Assembly: GCF_900406815.1 (NCBI RefSeq)
Contig: NZ_OVCN01000020.1
Coordinates: 1 to 64,000, forward strand
Reading direction: 5' to 3'
Length of the DNA stretch: 64,000 nucleotides
Source of the DNA: Acinetobacter haemolyticus
GTDB lineage: Bacteria > Pseudomonadota > Gammaproteobacteria > Pseudomonadales > Moraxellaceae
This document shows positions 29,795 to 38,878 of the stretch, piece after piece. Within the stretch, counting starts at the first letter, position 1; each line of letters begins with the position of its first letter. The notes under the pieces were generated by a model that saw nothing but the letters and a program-made list of their open reading frames with translations, was not told the origin of the DNA and searched no databases. A program made the position numbers and the translations under genes.

Positions 29795-30683
29795 GCGAGC
29801 TTCTGAAATGAAACGTTATACCCAATTGTTGGCGGTTGGCGGCATCGTCTCTACTTTCAGTGTATTGACCTATGCACATGAAGGACATAATCACTCCATG
29901 CAAATGGAGATGTCGGCACAGCAAAACGTGGCGATGAATACTTCAAAGACGATGGATCACTCACAGCATCAAAGCCCGAATATTTCCTCGCAAATGCAAA
30001 ATAAAGCTGAGCATGCAGAGCATTACAAGGAACATGGCGGACAGATTTATCAAGCGACGCAGTTAGATACTCAATGGCTACTTGATGAGGATGGGCAGGG
30101 TACACTCAAATCCAAGTTAAAAACTTGGGTGGGAACGGATGAGAATAAATTATTTGTCATTGCAGATTATGTCAAGACTGAGTCAGAAAAATCGGAGCAA
30201 AGTTTGGCTGCCTTATATAGTCGGAATATTGCAGATTTCTGGGATGTACAAGCAGGTGTAAATTACCGATATAACCCTGATCGTGAGGTTGATAAGGAGC
30301 AGTGGGAGGGTGTCGTCGGTCTACACGGCATGGCTCAGTATTTCTTTGAAACTGATGCACATATGTATATCGGACAAGATCAACAATGGCGCTTTGTATT
30401 GGAAACAGAACGAGATCTGTTACTGACTCAAAAATTGATCCTGCAGCCTTATCTAGAAATGGAATGGGTACTGCGGGATGAGTCTAAATATGCCTCCAAA
30501 ACTGGACTTGCAGATGCAGAAGTGGGGATTAAAACCCGCTATGAAATCGTTAAGAATCGAGTGATGCCTTTCATCGATGTCGGTTACGGTTATAGTAAAG
30601 GACGTAAAGAAACCAATTGGCAAACAGCCAGTGATTCCAAAACTGGTTGGAACTATGGTGTAGGTCTTTCGCTAAAGTTCTGA
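29781..30683 (+). CDS. copB: Copper resistance outer-membrane protein CopB
   Basis: The 300-residue product is a CopB-family outer-membrane beta-barrel that acts with CopA. An N-terminal signal (ending near LTYAHEG) is followed by a Met/His-rich segment (HNHSMQMEM, MDHSQHQ). The barrel region follows (WDVQAGVNYRYNPD, LILQPYLEMEWVLRDESKYA) to a C-terminal Phe. The ATG at 29781 has AAGGAG 6 bases upstream, inside the end of copA (14-base overlap). The longer upstream frame is not used. Confidence 0.93.
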   Translation: MHIIKRASEMKRYTQLLAVGGIVSTFSVLTYAHEGHNHSMQMEMSAQQNVAMNTSKTMDHSQHQSPNISSQMQNKAEHAEHYKEHGGQIYQATQLDTQWLLDEDGQGTLKSKLKTWVGTDENKLFVIADYVKTESEKSEQSLAALYSRNIADFWDVQAGVNYRYNPDREVDKEQWEGVVGLHGMAQYFFETDAHMYIGQDQQWRFVLETERDLLLTQKLILQPYLEMEWVLRDESKYASKTGLADAEVGIKTRYEIVKNRVMPFIDVGYGYSKGRKETNWQTASDSKTGWNYGVGLSLKF

Positions 30684-30778
30684 TATTTTTAACTAAAATA
30701 TCTGATTAAATGTCATTTTTTCGAGATACTGTTGGTTTATACTAACAGTATCTTTTTTGAGTCATTTATGGTGCATCA

Positions 30779-31285
30779 ATGGCTTTAGAACAACAAGACG
30801 AACAAATAACAGCGAAAACAAAACGACCTAATTTGCAAAAAGAGCATATCCAGCCTTTGAATCAGTCTCAACTCGAGTTGATTCCTAAGGATGGTCGGAT
30901 GAATGTCAGTTTTTATCACATCCCCCACATGTCGAGTCCAGTTGAAGCGAAACGTGTAAGATCAGCCTTGGTTCCATTTGCCGATTTGTTGTTGGAACAT
31001 TGTATTGATCTCGAAGCACGGCATTTATCGCTTTATCACCATGGCTCAATTGAGGTGGTTACAACCGCATTACAACGTTTGAGTTTGGGGGCTGAGTTGC
31101 AACAGACAACAACGCATTATGAGCCGATGGAAGTCGTTGTACCAAAAACTGATGAAACTGCTTTGTCGAACCAAACCAAGTTTAAAGAAAATGATTTGAC
31201 CCTAGCTCAAAAAATTCTGACTACTATTTTCGTGAAATTTAAACAATGGATGGATATATTGCTCAGCAATAATAAGGATAAGTAA
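30779..31285 (+). CDS. Conserved-looking protein of unknown function
   Basis: The 168-residue product has no signal peptide. A folded-looking middle (RMNVSFYHIPHMSSPVEAKRVRSALVPFADLLLEH) is followed by a linker and a C-terminal amphipathic segment (AQKILTTIFVKFKQWMDILLS) that may touch a membrane or partner. I recognise no family. The next gene starts 2 bases after the stop and encodes a membrane-anchored protein, so the two probably act together. Confidence 0.65.
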   Translation: MALEQQDEQITAKTKRPNLQKEHIQPLNQSQLELIPKDGRMNVSFYHIPHMSSPVEAKRVRSALVPFADLLLEHCIDLEARHLSLYHHGSIEVVTTALQRLSLGAELQQTTTHYEPMEVVVPKTDETALSNQTKFKENDLTLAQKILTTIFVKFKQWMDILLSNNKDK

Positions 31286-31287
31286 AT

Positions 31288-31830
31288 ATGCCTAGATGGA
31301 TCTATGGCTTAGTGGGGATTGCTTTGATGTGGTGGGTTTGGACCAATTGGCTCAAGCCTGTTTCATATCTCACTCAAGTCACAGCACAGGGAGTACAAAT
31401 TGTAGAATTGGAAGCTTATGAAGGGGCTTTTCGGGTGCTTGCCCGTAAGGACTACCAGACTGGACGTGAGTCAGAATTTTCTCCAATTGATCTGGCTGTG
31501 GGATGGGGAGAAATGGCTAAACCCGAAATTTATAAGCAAGTTGAAGTTTCGCAACGAAATCGTTGGTATTACTGGCGAGTAGATTCAGAACCTCCAATAG
31601 CACTTCGGCAAATCGCTGTGCAGAGCGCTAATATGCATGTAGTGCCTGCCACTGAAGAAATTGTCAAGCAACTTAAACAAATCAAAAAAGATGACTTGGT
31701 TTACTTAAAAGGTGCCTTAATCGAGATTCAAGCATCTGATGGATGGCGTTGGAGGAGTTCATTGTCTCGTGAGGATACGGGCAACGGTGCATGTGAGTTA
31801 ATGCGAGTAGACAGTGTGGTTTGGCATTGA
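31288..31830 (+). CDS. Membrane-anchored protein of unknown function
   Basis: The 180-residue product has one N-terminal membrane segment (WIYGLVGIALMWWVWTNWL) and a periplasmic domain. Conserved-looking aromatic patches are DLAVGWGEMAKPEIY and RNRWYYWRVD. The last part reads DLVYLKGALIEIQASDGWRWRSSLSREDTGNGACELMRVD. The Cys-containing end resembles proteins with an OB-like or SH3-like domain, but I cannot name a family. It is translationally close to the preceding gene. Confidence 0.7.
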   Translation: MPRWIYGLVGIALMWWVWTNWLKPVSYLTQVTAQGVQIVELEAYEGAFRVLARKDYQTGRESEFSPIDLAVGWGEMAKPEIYKQVEVSQRNRWYYWRVDSEPPIALRQIAVQSANMHVVPATEEIVKQLKQIKKDDLVYLKGALIEIQASDGWRWRSSLSREDTGNGACELMRVDSVVWH

Positions 31831-31915
31831 GTATGTAAAAAAGTTCTTGAACGCCTTTGGTTTTGGATACATAACAATTCACATAATCATCGTATTTTAA
31901 ATTACACTAATTCAC

Positions 31916-31962
31916 CGAGTAGGACGACCTCTCGTTAAAGAATCATGTTGGGACGACCCAAC
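31916..31962 (+). ncRNA. Guanidine-II riboswitch (mini-ykkC)
   Basis: Two hairpins, each with an ACGA loop closed by GG-CC, lie 25 bases upstream of a guanidinium-exporter gene. Hairpin 1 is 31916-31934 (CGAG-T-AGG, ACGA, CCT-CTCG). Hairpin 2 is 31947-31962 (GTTGGG, ACGA, CCCAAC). Paired ACGR loops are the signature of guanidine-II, which turns genes on when guanidinium binds. CTCTC in hairpin 1 (31929-31933) is complementary to the GAGAG ribosome binding site at 31976-31980. This suggests that translation is blocked without ligand. Confidence 0.93.
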
Positions 31963-31986
31963 CCTTGCTATGTATGAGAGAAAAAA

Positions 31987-32304
31987 ATGGCGTGGGCAAT
32001 TTTAATTTTGGCAGGTATTTTCGAAATTATTTGGGCGTATTCAATGAAACTGTCAATGGGTTTTACACGTTTAACCCCCAGTGTGATTACGATTGTATTC
32101 ATGATATTAAGTGTTGTGCTTCTATCCATTTCAATGCGTACTCTGCCTTTAGGAACAGCTTATACAGTTTGGACGGGAATTGGTGCAATTGGTTCATTTG
32201 TAATAGGAATTGTGGTGCTGAATGAACCCATGACGGCGATGCGGATGATTGCAGCTGTGTTGATTGTTTCTGGGTTAGTGTTGATGAAACTTTCATCAAA
32301 TTGA
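31987..32304 (+). CDS. gdx: Guanidinium exporter of the SMR family (SugE/Gdx)
   Basis: The 105-residue product has four membrane helices and functions as a dual-topology dimer. The essential Glu lies in the first helix (LAGIFEIIWAYSMKLS), and GTAYTVWTGIGAIGSFVIGI is the SugE/Gdx version of the SMR motif. Gdx proteins exchange guanidinium for protons. The upstream guanidine-II riboswitch makes this specificity much more likely than the quaternary-amine efflux of EmrE-type relatives. Confidence 0.95.
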   Translation: MAWAILILAGIFEIIWAYSMKLSMGFTRLTPSVITIVFMILSVVLLSISMRTLPLGTAYTVWTGIGAIGSFVIGIVVLNEPMTAMRMIAAVLIVSGLVLMKLSSN

Positions 32305-32361
32305 CAATTTTCCTCTTTGTCAAAAAGTACAATGCGTGAAATAGCTATAAGGAGAGCTTTG

Positions 32362-32850
32362 ATGCAACTGGTTTATATGTATATGGAATCTCCAGTGGGT
32401 GCATTAAAACTGGTTGCACATGATCATGCATTGGTTGCTGTCATGTGGGACAATGAAGATCATAAGCGTGTACGTTTAGCTGAGCTGATTGAAAATAATC
32501 AACATCCAGTCCTCCTTAAAGTTAAGCAACAATTAGAAGAATATTTTGCTGGGCAACGTCAGCAATTTGACTTGGTTTTAGACTTTCAAGGAACTACTTT
32601 TCAACAACAAGTTTGGCAAGCTTTGTTGTCTATCCCTTTTGGACAAACACGCAGCTATAAGGATATCGCGCTTCAGATTGGCAATGTAAAAGCAGTTCGT
32701 GCCGTGGGTGCTGCCAATGGTAAAAATCCGATTTCGATTATTGCGCCGTGTCATCGGGTGATTGGTTCGAATGGGACATTGGTGGGTTTTGCGGGTGGTC
32801 TAGATAAGAAGCAGATTTTACTGAGTTTAGAGCAAAACCAAATTCCATAA
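32362..32850 (+). CDS. ogt: Methylated-DNA--protein-cysteine methyltransferase
   Basis: A 162-residue suicide repair protein that takes the alkyl group from O6-alkylguanine. The acceptor Cys is in APCHRVIGSNG and the wing/HTH segment is FGQTRSYKDIALQIGNVKAVRAVGAANGKNP. The ATG at 32362 has an AAGGAG site 7 bases upstream. The frame is open further upstream but without a good start. It lacks the Ada regulatory domain, so it is the Ogt type. Confidence 0.92.
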   Translation: MQLVYMYMESPVGALKLVAHDHALVAVMWDNEDHKRVRLAELIENNQHPVLLKVKQQLEEYFAGQRQQFDLVLDFQGTTFQQQVWQALLSIPFGQTRSYKDIALQIGNVKAVRAVGAANGKNPISIIAPCHRVIGSNGTLVGFAGGLDKKQILLSLEQNQIP

Positions 32851-33006
32851 TCTGTATTGTTAATACTCGATTTTCATTTCTTTTTGGAATAAGCTACCAA
32901 AGCAGATATGAATCAACATATTTTATGACTTGAACCGTAACTCAGTTATTAGCGAGGCGGTGTCTTGCTTAGTGTAATCCAATGTTAGGAATAACTTTCG
33001 GTTCGA

Positions 33007-33130
33007 GTTACTTTGGTTTCGCCCAAAGTAACCAAAGGCATTGTCATCTACAAAACCTGTTCATTTATTGCATTTGTTTTATCTATCTCAGAAACGGGAT
33101 ATTACAAACACCACGCAGGTTGTAGATGAC
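33007..33130. repeat. Two palindromic elements between ogt and argJ
   Basis: The roughly 350-base gap holds a perfect 10-bp hairpin, GTTACTTTGG (33007-33016) with CCAAAGTAAC (33023-33032). A second inverted repeat follows: GTCATCTACA plus ACCTG (33043-33059) against CAGGT plus TGTAGATGAC (33116-33130), enclosing 56 bases. The first resembles dispersed intergenic palindromes common in bacterial genomes. Nothing here looks coding. Confidence 0.65.
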
Positions 33131-33200
33131 CTTTCCGAGTCTCATATATAGGATATGTATTCATTTTCTTTTTCATAACAAATTGAATGGAAGTTTAAAA

Positions 33201-34421
33201 ATGGCTGTTGGTGACGTAAGTATGCCACTTATGCATGTGGTGCAGGGTGTAAAAATTGGCTCAACTGAGGCGTATGTACGTTATCCAAATCGACGAGATC
33301 TAGTCATTTTTGAATTGGCAGAAGGCTCAAATGTTGCGGGTGTATTTACCCAGAACGCATTTTGCGCTGCACCTGTCCATGTTTCCAAAGCTCATTTGGC
33401 CCAAGCTAATCCTCGCTATTTAGTCATTAATACCGGTAACGCCAATGCAGGTACGGGACCAAGAGGCTTGAAAAATGCACAAGATACGTGTGCGAAGTTG
33501 GCAGAACTGACTGGGGTAAATAATTTTGAAGTTTTACCCTTTTCTACGGGTGTAATTGGTGAGCAGCTTCCGATGGAGCGATTATTGGCTGGACTTCAAC
33601 CAGCATTGAACACGCTACAAGAGTCTGCTTGGACTGATGCTGCTTCTGGTATTATGACCACAGATACCGTGCCTAAAGGTGCGTCTGAACAGTTCGATCT
33701 TGATGGGATCACTTATACCATGACGGGGATCAGTAAAGGTGCAGGAATGATCCGTCCAAATATGGCTACCATGTTGAGTTTCGTTGCGACTGATGCGCCG
33801 ATTAGTCGTGATCTGGTACAAAGTTTATTAAAGACCACGGTTGAACATTCATTTAACCGAATTACGATTGATGGCGATACTTCAACCAATGACTCTTGTA
33901 TATTTGTAGCAACTGGTCAGGCTGGAGGAAGTGAAATCACCTCGAACGATGATGCGCGCTACGCCAAAGTATTAGAGGTGCTTGCACGTGTCATGAATCG
34001 TTTAGCGCAACTGATTGTGCGTGATGGTGAGGGTGCAACCAAGTTTATTACCGTTGCTGTAGAAGGTGGTGCAAATACACAGGAATGTTGTGATATTGCC
34101 TATAGTATTGCTCATTCACCTTTAGTGAAAACCGCGCTTTTTGCATCAGACCCGAACTGGGGGCGTATTTTGGCTGCGATTGGTTATGCTAGCGTCAAAG
34201 ATTTAGACGTCTCCAAAATTCAGGTGTGGCTAGACGATGTACAAATCTGTAAAGATGGCGGCGCAGCCGAAGATTACACAGAAGATGCTGGTGCACGGGT
34301 TATGGCACAAACCGAAATTACAATTGGTGTTAATTTAGGTCGAGGTCAGGCCAAAGACACGGTATACACCTGTGATTTATCTTATGACTATGTGAAAATT
34401 AATGCCGATTATCGTTCGTAA
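33201..34421 (+). CDS. argJ: Bifunctional ornithine acetyltransferase / N-acetylglutamate synthase ArgJ
   Basis: ArgJ recycles the acetyl group from N-acetylornithine to glutamate and can also make N-acetylglutamate from acetyl-CoA in the cyclic arginine pathway. The protein (406 aa) cleaves itself into two chains. The autocleavage site and nucleophile Thr lie in [19 protein letters not shown] near residue 190. [11 protein letters not shown] and [11 protein letters not shown] are conserved. The ATG at 33201 has GGAAG upstream. The upstream open frame to 33126 runs into the palindromic element and is not used. Confidence 0.95.
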   Translation: MAVGDVSMPLMHVVQGVKIGSTEAYVRYPNRRDLVIFELAEGSNVAGVFTQNAFCAAPVHVSKAHLAQANPRYLVINTGNANAGTGPRGLKNAQDTCAKLAELTGVNNFEVLPFSTGVIGEQLPMERLLAGLQPALNTLQESAWTDAASGIMTTDTVPKGASEQFDLDGITYTMTGISKGAGMIRPNMATMLSFVATDAPISRDLVQSLLKTTVEHSFNRITIDGDTSTNDSCIFVATGQAGGSEITSNDDARYAKVLEVLARVMNRLAQLIVRDGEGATKFITVAVEGGANTQECCDIAYSIAHSPLVKTALFASDPNWGRILAAIGYASVKDLDVSKIQVWLDDVQICKDGGAAEDYTEDAGARVMAQTEITIGVNLGRGQAKDTVYTCDLSYDYVKINADYRS

Positions 34422-34437
34422 ATTTGCGCTATAATAC

Positions 34438-34462
34438 AGCCTCCACAGTGAGGCTTTTTTAA
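34438..34462 (+). terminator. Terminator after argJ
   Basis: AGCCTC (34439-34444) and GAGGCT (34450-34455) flank CACAGT and are followed by six T. Confidence 0.85.
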
Positions 34463-34564
34463 TATCGCTTGTTTGTGGACGATGTGATTTATCCCAAATG
34501 ATCACCTGATACCCACGTTATAAGTTTGCAGTGATGCAAACACGCAGGATAGAGAAGACGTTTT

Positions 34565-35629
34565 ATGAATGATACGAATTTAATTGCGAACGAAGCCAAA
34601 AATATTGTGCAGGCGCATTTAGATCGTTTGGGTGAGCCAAAGGACCATAGCCTCAGCCCAGAAGTGAAACAAGAAAAATTTGCTCAAATTGCAGCCGAGC
34701 TTAAGAAGCGCAATGCTGTACTCGTGGCTCACTATTACTGTGATCCTGACGTGCAAGAACTTGCAGAACTAACAGGTGGTTGTGTTTCAGATTCTTTGGA
34801 AATGGCTCGTTTTGGTCGTGACCATCCTGCAACAACCTTGGTGGTCGCTGGGGTTAAATTTATGGGTGAAACCTCAAAAATTTTATCTCCTGAAAAAACG
34901 GTTCTCATGCCAACTTTAGAGGCAACCTGTTCATTAGATATTGGTTGTCCAGTCGAAGAGTTCTCTGCATTCTGCGATCAGCATCCTGACCATACTGTGG
35001 TGGTGTATGCCAATACTTCAGCGGCGGTAAAAGCACGTGCAGATTGGGTGGTCACATCAAGTTGTGCGGTTGAGATCATTGAACATTTGGATAGTTTAGG
35101 TGAAAAAATTATTTGGGCACCTGATCAGCATTTAGGGCGTTATATCCAAAAGAAAACGGGCGCTGAAATGTTATTGTGGGATGGTGCTTGTATCGTACAT
35201 GAGGAATTTCGTGCGCGTGGCATCGCCCAAATGAAAGCGCTTTATCCAGATGCGGCAGTATTAGTGCATCCTGAATCTCCTGAATCTGTGGTTGATATTG
35301 CTGATGCAGTGGGTAGTACATCGCAACTGATTAAAGCGGCACAGACTTTGCCTCATAAGCAAATGATCGTGGCTACAGATCGTGGTATTTTTTATAAAAT
35401 GCAACAAGCGGCTCCAGATAAAGAGTTATTTGAAGCACCGACAGCAGGTGAAGGCGCAACTTGTCGTTCATGTGCGCATTGTCCATGGATGGCAATGAAT
35501 GAACTTGATGGAATTTTGCATGTATTACAACGTGGTGATCAAGAAATACACGTTGATCCTGCTTTGTCAGAACGAGCGAAATTACCGTTAGATCGCATGT
35601 TGAACTTTAGTGCTTCATTGAAGCGTTAA
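34565..35629 (+). CDS. nadA: Quinolinate synthase NadA
   Basis: NadA is a [4Fe-4S] enzyme (354 aa) that condenses iminoaspartate with dihydroxyacetone phosphate to quinolinate in de novo NAD synthesis. Cluster-binding Cys residues lie in [28 protein letters not shown] and [13 protein letters not shown]. nadB and nadC are not adjacent. The NAD salvage genes about 5 kb downstream (nadV, nrtR) suggest that this strain can use both routes. Confidence 0.95.
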   Translation: MNDTNLIANEAKNIVQAHLDRLGEPKDHSLSPEVKQEKFAQIAAELKKRNAVLVAHYYCDPDVQELAELTGGCVSDSLEMARFGRDHPATTLVVAGVKFMGETSKILSPEKTVLMPTLEATCSLDIGCPVEEFSAFCDQHPDHTVVVYANTSAAVKARADWVVTSSCAVEIIEHLDSLGEKIIWAPDQHLGRYIQKKTGAEMLLWDGACIVHEEFRARGIAQMKALYPDAAVLVHPESPESVVDIADAVGSTSQLIKAAQTLPHKQMIVATDRGIFYKMQQAAPDKELFEAPTAGEGATCRSCAHCPWMAMNELDGILHVLQRGDQEIHVDPALSERAKLPLDRMLNFSASLKR

Positions 35630-35695
35630 AAACAACCAAAATGCTTGTTAAATATACATTTGATAAGGGTTTTTAATATTTTTGAAAAATAGGTG

Positions 35696-35724
35696 TTGAC
35701 GTTCTAGGGCGTCAAGCCTAGAAT
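35696..35724 (+). promoter_or_regulatory. Sigma-70 promoter of the tRNA operon
   Basis: TTGACG (35696-35701) and TAGAAT (35719-35724) are separated by exactly 17 bases. A GC-rich discriminator follows, typical of stringently controlled stable-RNA promoters. The first tRNA starts about 48 bases after the -10. Confidence 0.8.
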
Positions 35725-35771
35725 GCACACCGTACCGCACGATGTGCGATACAATAAAAGCTGAGAGAAAT

Positions 35772-35848
35772 CGGAGCATAGCACAGCCTGGTAGTGCACC
35801 TGGTTTGGGACCAGGGGGTCGTAGGTTCGAATCCTACTGCTCCGACCA
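35772..35848 (+). tRNA. tRNA-Pro (anticodon TGG), copy 1
   Basis: A 77-nt cloverleaf with encoded CCA. The acceptor CGGAGCA pairs with TGCTCCG, the anticodon loop reads TTTGGGA (anticodon TGG), and the T arm GTAGGTTCGAATCCTAC is intact. Confidence 0.96.
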
Positions 35849-35917
35849 TTTAAAAAATGTTGAAAAACATTATTTTAAGATCGGCGAAGTATCGCTTGAT
35901 AGTATTATCATCGTTAT

Positions 35918-35994
35918 GCGCCTGTAGCTCAGTTGGATAGAGCATCCGCCTTCTAAGCGGATGGTCACAGGTTCGAATCCTGTCAGGCGCGCCA
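35918..35994 (+). tRNA. tRNA-Arg (anticodon TCT)
   Basis: A 77-nt cloverleaf with encoded CCA. The acceptor GCGCCTG pairs with CAGGCGC, the anticodon loop reads CTTCTAA (anticodon TCT), and the T loop TTCGAAT is present. Confidence 0.96.
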
Positions 35995-36030
35995 TTTGGT
36001 AGCTTGGTACATAGAACTAAAAATGTTATG

Positions 36031-36106
36031 GTGGATGTAGCTCAGTTGGTAGAGCCCCGGATTGTGATTCCGGTTGTCGCGGGTTCGAATCCCGTCATTC
36101 ACCCCA
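36031..36106 (+). tRNA. tRNA-His (anticodon GTG)
   Basis: The acceptor GTGGATG pairs with CATTCAC (one G-T pair) and the anticodon loop TTGTGAT gives anticodon GTG. The base before it (36030) is G and faces C at the discriminator position, the encoded G-1 needed by HisRS. CCA is encoded at 36104-36106. Confidence 0.95.
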
Positions 36107-36110
36107 CATT

Positions 36111-36187
36111 CGGAGCATAGCACAGCCTGGTAGTGCACCTGGTTTGGGACCAGGGGGTCGTAGGTTCGAATCCTACTGCTCCGACCA
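36111..36187 (+). tRNA. tRNA-Pro (anticodon TGG), copy 2
   Basis: It is identical base for base to the first tRNA-Pro in this operon, including CCA, but its flanking sequence differs. It starts only 4 bases after tRNA-His. Confidence 0.96.
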
Positions 36188-36211
36188 TCATCTTAAAGAT
36201 GAGATAAAATT

Positions 36212-36233
36212 CCGCTAGTTTAGCGGTTTTTTT
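36212..36233 (+). terminator. Terminator of the tRNA operon
   Basis: CCGCTA and TAGCGG pair around GTT, followed by seven T. Confidence 0.9.
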
Positions 36234-36486
36234 ATGTCTGAATTTTGATTCTTTTGATGACACATATCTCTTAATTTCATTTAATTATTAATAAGTTAAG
36301 CTGTTTAATAAAATTTAACGATCGTATTTTTTCTCTAACTTCTGTTTTATATCATTTGCATAAATAAAATGATGAATCTACTATTAAACTGTTCACCACA
36401 TTAAATCTTCAATGAACAATTAATATCTTAATACTGAATTACCAAATAATAAATTTGCTTTGAAAGCGATAGAAGAGAGTTGGTAC

Positions 36487-36954
36487 GTGCAAAATATTCA
36501 CTATGTTTTTGTTAGTCTTTTAGGTGGTCTAATCGTACCCTTACAATTAGCCATGATTCATGCGTTTCGTAGTACCAGCGGAGCGAGCCAACTACAATCC
36601 ACCTTCTTTCTCTATGTGGGCGGAGCAATTGCCTCCTTGATTATCGCATTATTGATTGACGGTAGTATTAAGCCACCAATGTATCAGCAAACAGCATGGT
36701 GGATGTGGTTATCAGGGTTATTGGGATCATTTTATATACTCTGCATGTTTCTGGCTGCTCCACATATTGGTGTCACCAATACTTTGTTGTGGATTTTTTT
36801 AGGTCAAATGATCTTCGCTACACTTATGGATAGTAGCGGTTTTCTTGGGATGCAAATTAAAAAACTAGACGGATTAAAATTGTTAGGTTTAGCATTTATT
36901 TTTATGGGGGGCTTGATCATGATTTATAGTGAAAATAGAAGTTCTATTTCATAA
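36487..36954 (+). CDS. DMT-superfamily membrane protein (YdcZ/DUF606-like)
   Basis: The 155-residue product has about five hydrophobic segments (YVFVSLLGGLIVPLQLAMI, STFFLYVGGAIASLIIALLI, WWMWLSGLLGSFYILCMFLA, TNTLLWIFLGQMIFATLM, LLGLAFIFMGGLIMIYS). The pattern and length match the DUF606/YdcZ branch of the drug/metabolite transporters. No substrate can be assigned. I use the GTG at 36487, with AGAAGAGAG 7 bases upstream. An upstream TTG at 36460 has no site of its own. Confidence 0.75.
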   Translation: MQNIHYVFVSLLGGLIVPLQLAMIHAFRSTSGASQLQSTFFLYVGGAIASLIIALLIDGSIKPPMYQQTAWWMWLSGLLGSFYILCMFLAAPHIGVTNTLLWIFLGQMIFATLMDSSGFLGMQIKKLDGLKLLGLAFIFMGGLIMIYSENRSSIS

Positions 36955-37238
36955 AAAAGAGTAGATTTCTTTAAAATTAGTAGGTTAAGTTAATAAGTTA
37001 TCGTAATTTTTAAATTAAATAAGTAGTCATTAAATATTGCATTTGTGAATCAACGACTTCTTCTGCGGACTGGCAATTTACTGCAAAAAACTTGCATATT
37101 TTAACGCTTGTAGTTGGATGATTATCCCGTTATTTTTGCTGTTGAGGATGCAGATCTGTTTAGATAAACATAACAGTATTTAACAGCCATGGTTGGCATA
37201 ATGCATGCACTTTTTAAAAAGAAAAATTGAGTATAGTA

Positions 37239-38843
37239 ATGACACAAACAGCTTTTGATTTTGTAATAATTGGTGGTGGTTCAGCAGGTTCAGTACTGGC
37301 TGGAAGATTATCAGAGAATCCAAATATTTCAGTATGTTTATTGGAGGCTGGGGGCGATGGCAATAGCTGGTTGGTCAATACACCTGCTGCTGCAGTCATC
37401 AGTATCCCCACTAAAATTAATAACTGGGCGTTTGAAACCATTCCTCAAAAAGGCCTGAATGGCCGTAAAGGCTATCAGCCACGTGGTAAATGCTTAGGCG
37501 GATGTTCTGCCGTAAATGCGATGGTCTATATTCGTGGGCATCGTGATGATTATGATCAGTGGGCTACATTAGGGAATACTGGTTGGTCGTATGACGAGGT
37601 ACTACCGTACTTTAAAAAATCAGAACATAACGAAAGAATTAACAATGAATATCATGGTCAGCATGGGCCGCTCAATGTCTGTGATTTACGTTCAGATAAT
37701 CCTTACCAAAAAACCTTTATTGAAGCTGCAAAGCAAGTTGGTTATCCGCTTAATGATGATTTTAATGGAGCAGAGCAAGAGGGCTTAGGTGTTTATCAAG
37801 TCACTCAAAAAAATGGCGAACGTTGGAGCGCGGCGAAAGGTTATTTATTCCCTTATTTAGGCAAGCGTCCAAATCTGCATGTGATTACACAAGCCATGGT
37901 GTCACGGATTGTGATCGAAAATGGCCGCGCTGTAGGTGTGGAGTTTAAACATAAAGGTCAAACGATTGTTATCGATGCGAATAAAGAAGTTTTATTGTCT
38001 GCTGGTGCTTTCAAATCACCTCAAGTATTGATGCTTTCTGGTATTGGACCCCGTCAAGAATTAGAGAAACACGGTATTCCTGTCATTAAAGATTTAGCAG
38101 GTGTGGGTGAAAACCTGCATGACCATCCAGACTTTATTTTTGCTTATAAAGCTAAACTCATGGACGGAACTTTTGGTATGTCGATGGGTGGAAGTCTGGA
38201 TTTGTTTAAACAGATTGGACGTTATCGTAAAGAACGCCGTGGTCTGATCACGACCAATTATGCTGAATGTGGTGGTTTCTTAAAAACTCGTCCTGAATTG
38301 GATAAGCCTAATTTACAGTTGCACTTTGTGATTGCTGTGGTGGATAACCATGCCAGAACGATGCATATGGGACATGGGATCTCATGTCATGTCTGTTTAT
38401 TGAACCCACGTGCACGAGGTTCAGTCAAACTTAGCGGTAAACATGTGGATGATCCATTACTGATTGACTTTAAATTCCTTGAGGATGAGCAGGATCTTCA
38501 GGATATGGTCGATGGTTATAAAGTCACGCAAAATTTGATGCAGGCTCCTGCGTTAAAAGACAAGATCAAAGAAGATATGTTTACTGTGAACGTGAAGTCA
38601 GATGATGAAATTCGTGAGATTTTACGTCAACGTGTCGATACGGTTTATCATCCGGTCGGCAGTTGTAAGATGGGCGTAGATGAGATGGCTGTCGTTGATC
38701 CAGAGCTGAAAGTGTATGGTGTCGAAGGGCTGCGTGTAATTGATGCGTCGATTATGCCGACTGTTGTTAATGGTAATACGAATGCGCCTGCCATCATGAT
38801 TGCTGAAAAAGCTGTCGATATGATTCGTCAGGCTTGGAAGTAA
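37239..38843 (+). CDS. GMC-family FAD-dependent oxidoreductase (alcohol/choline dehydrogenase type)
   Basis: The 534-residue product has an N-terminal FAD Rossmann motif (FVIIGGGSAGSVLAGRL) and the GMC signature GKCLGGCSAVNAMVYIRG. The second signature is SAGAFKSPQVLMLSGIGP, and the C-terminal catalytic segment is YHPVGSCKMG plus VNGNTNAPAIMIAEK. It oxidises an alcohol with FAD and probably feeds quinones. It is closer in appearance to AlkJ-like alcohol dehydrogenases than to the betA of this window, but the substrate is unknown. The ATG at 37239 is preferred over a TTG at 37227. No operon partner. Confidence 0.88.
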   Translation: MTQTAFDFVIIGGGSAGSVLAGRLSENPNISVCLLEAGGDGNSWLVNTPAAAVISIPTKINNWAFETIPQKGLNGRKGYQPRGKCLGGCSAVNAMVYIRGHRDDYDQWATLGNTGWSYDEVLPYFKKSEHNERINNEYHGQHGPLNVCDLRSDNPYQKTFIEAAKQVGYPLNDDFNGAEQEGLGVYQVTQKNGERWSAAKGYLFPYLGKRPNLHVITQAMVSRIVIENGRAVGVEFKHKGQTIVIDANKEVLLSAGAFKSPQVLMLSGIGPRQELEKHGIPVIKDLAGVGENLHDHPDFIFAYKAKLMDGTFGMSMGGSLDLFKQIGRYRKERRGLITTNYAECGGFLKTRPELDKPNLQLHFVIAVVDNHARTMHMGHGISCHVCLLNPRARGSVKLSGKHVDDPLLIDFKFLEDEQDLQDMVDGYKVTQNLMQAPALKDKIKEDMFTVNVKSDDEIREILRQRVDTVYHPVGSCKMGVDEMAVVDPELKVYGVEGLRVIDASIMPTVVNGNTNAPAIMIAEKAVDMIRQAWK

Positions 38844-38878
38844 GTTTTTAGAGCTAAGGTTTTGCCTTAGCTCTTTAC

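Noticed and set aside
31965..32225. 86-codon frame overlapping the guanidinium exporter in another frame
   Set aside because: It starts in the riboswitch region and its Cys/Asn/Phe-rich translation is an out-of-frame shadow of gdx.
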